Positions 22,003-23,487 of a stretch of 23,487 nt of DNA are shown here, piece by piece. The position numbers and the translations under genes are program-made. The notes beneath the pieces are model-generated. The model had not been told where the DNA came from, ran no database searches, and was given only the letters and a program-made list of their open reading frames with translations. Position 1 is the stretch's first letter, and every line of letters begins with the position of its first letter. Origin of the DNA: DSOS01 sp035286585. GTDB taxonomy: Bacteria; Chloroflexota; Anaerolineae; Anaerolineales; UBA4823. The stretch lies in NCBI GenBank assembly GCA_035286585.1, contig DATEDC010000175.1, positions 1-23,487 on the forward strand. Reading direction: 5' to 3'.

Positions 22003-23274
22003 ATGACTGTCAAAGCAAAAAGAAGAATCGGTTTTGTCTCTACTCGCCTGGCGGGTACGGATGGTGTTTCCCTGGAAGTCGAAAAGTGGACGAGCGTATT
22101 TGGCAGCATGGGCTGCGATTGTTTTTACTTTGCTGGCGAGACAGACTGGCCCGCCGAGACCAGCTATGTTGTCGAAGAAGCGCACTTTAAACACCCGGAG
22201 ATCAAAGCTATCCATGATGACCTGTTTGATAATTACACCCGCTCGCCTGAAACTTCTGAAAAAACCCAGCGCCTCAAGCTTTTCCTGAAGAATCACCTGT
22301 ACAAATTTGTCGACCAGTACAAGATTGATCTGTTGATTGCTGAGAATGCCCTGTCGATACCGATGAATGTGCCCCTTGGACTGGCAATCACCGAGCTGGT
22401 GGCAGAGACGAACATACCAACCATAGCTCATCACCATGATTTTGCCTGGGAGCGCCCACGCTACAAAGTCAGCGCAGCCTCAGATTACCAGTTGGGCGCC
22501 TTTCCTCCCATTTTGCCCTCCATACGTCACGTTGTGATTAATTCCTATGCTGCCCGCCAGCTTGCCCTGAGAACCGGCCTGAGCTCGACACTGATCCCCA
22601 ATGTGATGGATTTTGACGCCTCTCAGCCCCAGCTTGAAAAAGAATATGTGCATGATTTCAGGCGCAATCTGAACATCGAAACCGACGAATATATTCTCCT
22701 CCAGCCTACCCGCATTGTCCCCAGAAAGCGGATCGAGCTGGCAATTGAGCTTACACGCCGCCTGGATATGAACTGCGTTTTACTCATCACCCATTCCGCC
22801 GGAGATGAAGGCGTTGAGTATGAAAAACACCTGCGTGAGTACGCCCGTCTGCTGGATGTCAGGGTGATTTTCGCCTCTGAATGGTTCGGCTACCGGCGAG
22901 CCCTTAAATCAGATGGTCGCAAAATTTATTCACTGGCAGATGCTTACCTGCTAGCGGACATCGTGACATACCCCTCCACCCTCGAGGGATTCGGGAACGC
23001 ATTTTTGGAGGCGATTTATTACTGTAAACCGGTCGTGATCAGCACTTACGAGATTTTTCGGACGGATATCCAGCCCAAGGGGTTCGAGGTGATCGGTCTT
23101 GGGGACTTCATAACGGAAGATGCCATCCAGCGAACCAGGCAGATGCTCCTCAACCCGGGGCTGGTGGAAGAGATCGTCGACCATAATTTTGAATTGGGAC
23201 GGCGCCATTACTCATATTCTGTTTTAAAAAAGCGCCTCGCCGCCTTGGTCGAAGAGATGCTCGGATTAGAGTGA
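22003..23274 (+). CDS. GT4-family glycosyltransferase, second of a tandem pair
   Basis: A glycosyltransferase of about 423 residues, paralogous to the preceding gene over its whole length. Shared segments are RIGFVSTRLAGTDGVSLEVEKW, NALSIPMNVPLGLAITEL, IAHHHDFAWERPRY, LQPTRIVPRKRIELAIELTRRL and YPSTLEGFGNAFLEAI, the last with the GT4 Glu-x7-Glu motif. The ATG at 22003 aligns best with the partner's N-terminus; an in-frame GTG at 21973 adds ten residues, and neither start has a clear ribosome binding site. Codon choice is somewhat more AT-rich than in the recombination operon. Tandem paralogues kept side by side suggest two successive sugar transfers or different acceptors rather than redundancy. 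Confidence 0.87.
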   Translation: MTVKAKRRIGFVSTRLAGTDGVSLEVEKWTSVFGSMGCDCFYFAGETDWPAETSYVVEEAHFKHPEIKAIHDDLFDNYTRSPETSEKTQRLKLFLKNHLYKFVDQYKIDLLIAENALSIPMNVPLGLAITELVAETNIPTIAHHHDFAWERPRYKVSAASDYQLGAFPPILPSIRHVVINSYAARQLALRTGLSSTLIPNVMDFDASQPQLEKEYVHDFRRNLNIETDEYILLQPTRIVPRKRIELAIELTRRLDMNCVLLITHSAGDEGVEYEKHLREYARLLDVRVIFASEWFGYRRALKSDGRKIYSLADAYLLADIVTYPSTLEGFGNAFLEAIYYCKPVVISTYEIFRTDIQPKGFEVIGLGDFITEDAIQRTRQMLLNPGLVEEIVDHNFELGRRHYSYSVLKKRLAALVEEMLGLE

Positions 23275-23336
23275 AACTTAGAAAAACTGAGTTTCTACAA
23301 GCAATGGTTATCCCATAATCTTCTAAGGGTGCATCC

Positions 23337-23487
23337 GTGAATTTTGAAGAACAGATCAGAGATAAACTTCAGTTTTTATATCCAAATGACCAGGTCGCAG
23401 ATCTTTATTCCGTTTTTATGGAGCGAATCGACGCTTTTCAATCTCGCCATCCGGAGTTAAGGGCGAGAAAGCCGCAGCTCAGCCAGG
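23337..23487 (+). CDS. 5' end of a gene, possibly a GH13 sucrose-phosphorylase-like enzyme (cut by window edge)
   Basis: Fifty codons are visible from a GTG at 23337, preceded by AAGGGT with 6-nt spacing, and the frame is still open at the window end. The visible residues (EEQIRDKLQFLYPNDQV, ADLYSVFMERIDAF and RHPELRARKPQLSQ) resemble the short helical leader seen before the catalytic barrel in sucrose- and glucosylglycerate-phosphorylase-type GH13 proteins. The match is from memory on a short, non-catalytic region, so the family is tentative. Its place directly after two glycosyltransferases would fit an enzyme that recycles their product. Confidence 0.5.
   Translation, partial: MNFEEQIRDKLQFLYPNDQVADLYSVFMERIDAFQSRHPELRARKPQLSQ

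Overview
The window is a 23.5 kb piece of a GC-rich bacterial chromosome. The gene mix suggests a Chloroflexota lineage, probably Anaerolineae-like: large multihaem cytochromes, a cupredoxin lipoprotein, a DUF3105 protein, an adenosine-specific-kinase family protein, an unusual AddAB-like helicase/nuclease set and several glycosyltransferases. That assignment is inference; there is no rRNA or other marker gene. No tRNA, IS element, phage gene or CRISPR array was seen.

Region 1 (1-7.1 kb) is an envelope and redox block. Two minus-strand multihaem c-type cytochromes (18 and 16 CxxCH motifs) form an operon. Divergent from them is a Tat-exported L,D-transpeptidase. A strong bidirectional terminator separates it from a minus-strand set of three: DUF3105 membrane protein, rhodanese lipoprotein and membrane-anchored DsbA-like oxidoreductase. 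A Met-rich cupredoxin lipoprotein is transcribed divergently from that set.

The standout result is in the DsbA-like gene. It is interrupted by one in-frame UGA exactly at the first cysteine of the CPFC active site, and homology continues on both sides. A stem-loop with the geometry of a bacterial SECIS element lies just downstream. The best reading is a 272-residue selenoprotein with a Sec-Pro-Phe-Cys active site that ordinary gene callers would split into two fragments.

Region 2 (7.1-11.6 kb) holds a CDP-alcohol phosphatidyltransferase family protein, a soluble endonuclease/exonuclease/phosphatase (EEP) fold protein, an adenosine-specific-kinase family protein and a polytopic membrane protein fused to a second EEP domain.

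Region 3 (11.6-19.3 kb) is a DNA end-processing operon. It encodes a degenerate SF1 helicase-like subunit, an intact UvrD-type helicase with no nuclease domain, a separate RecB-type Fe-S nuclease and a long RecJ exonuclease. Together these look like an AddAB/RecBCD-type machine split over three genes and coupled to recJ.

Region 4 (19.3-23.5 kb) is sugar metabolism: one GT1-like lipid or sterol-type glycosyltransferase, two tandem paralogous GT4 enzymes, and the start of a gene that may encode a GH13 phosphorylase cut by the window edge. It may make and recycle a small glycoside.
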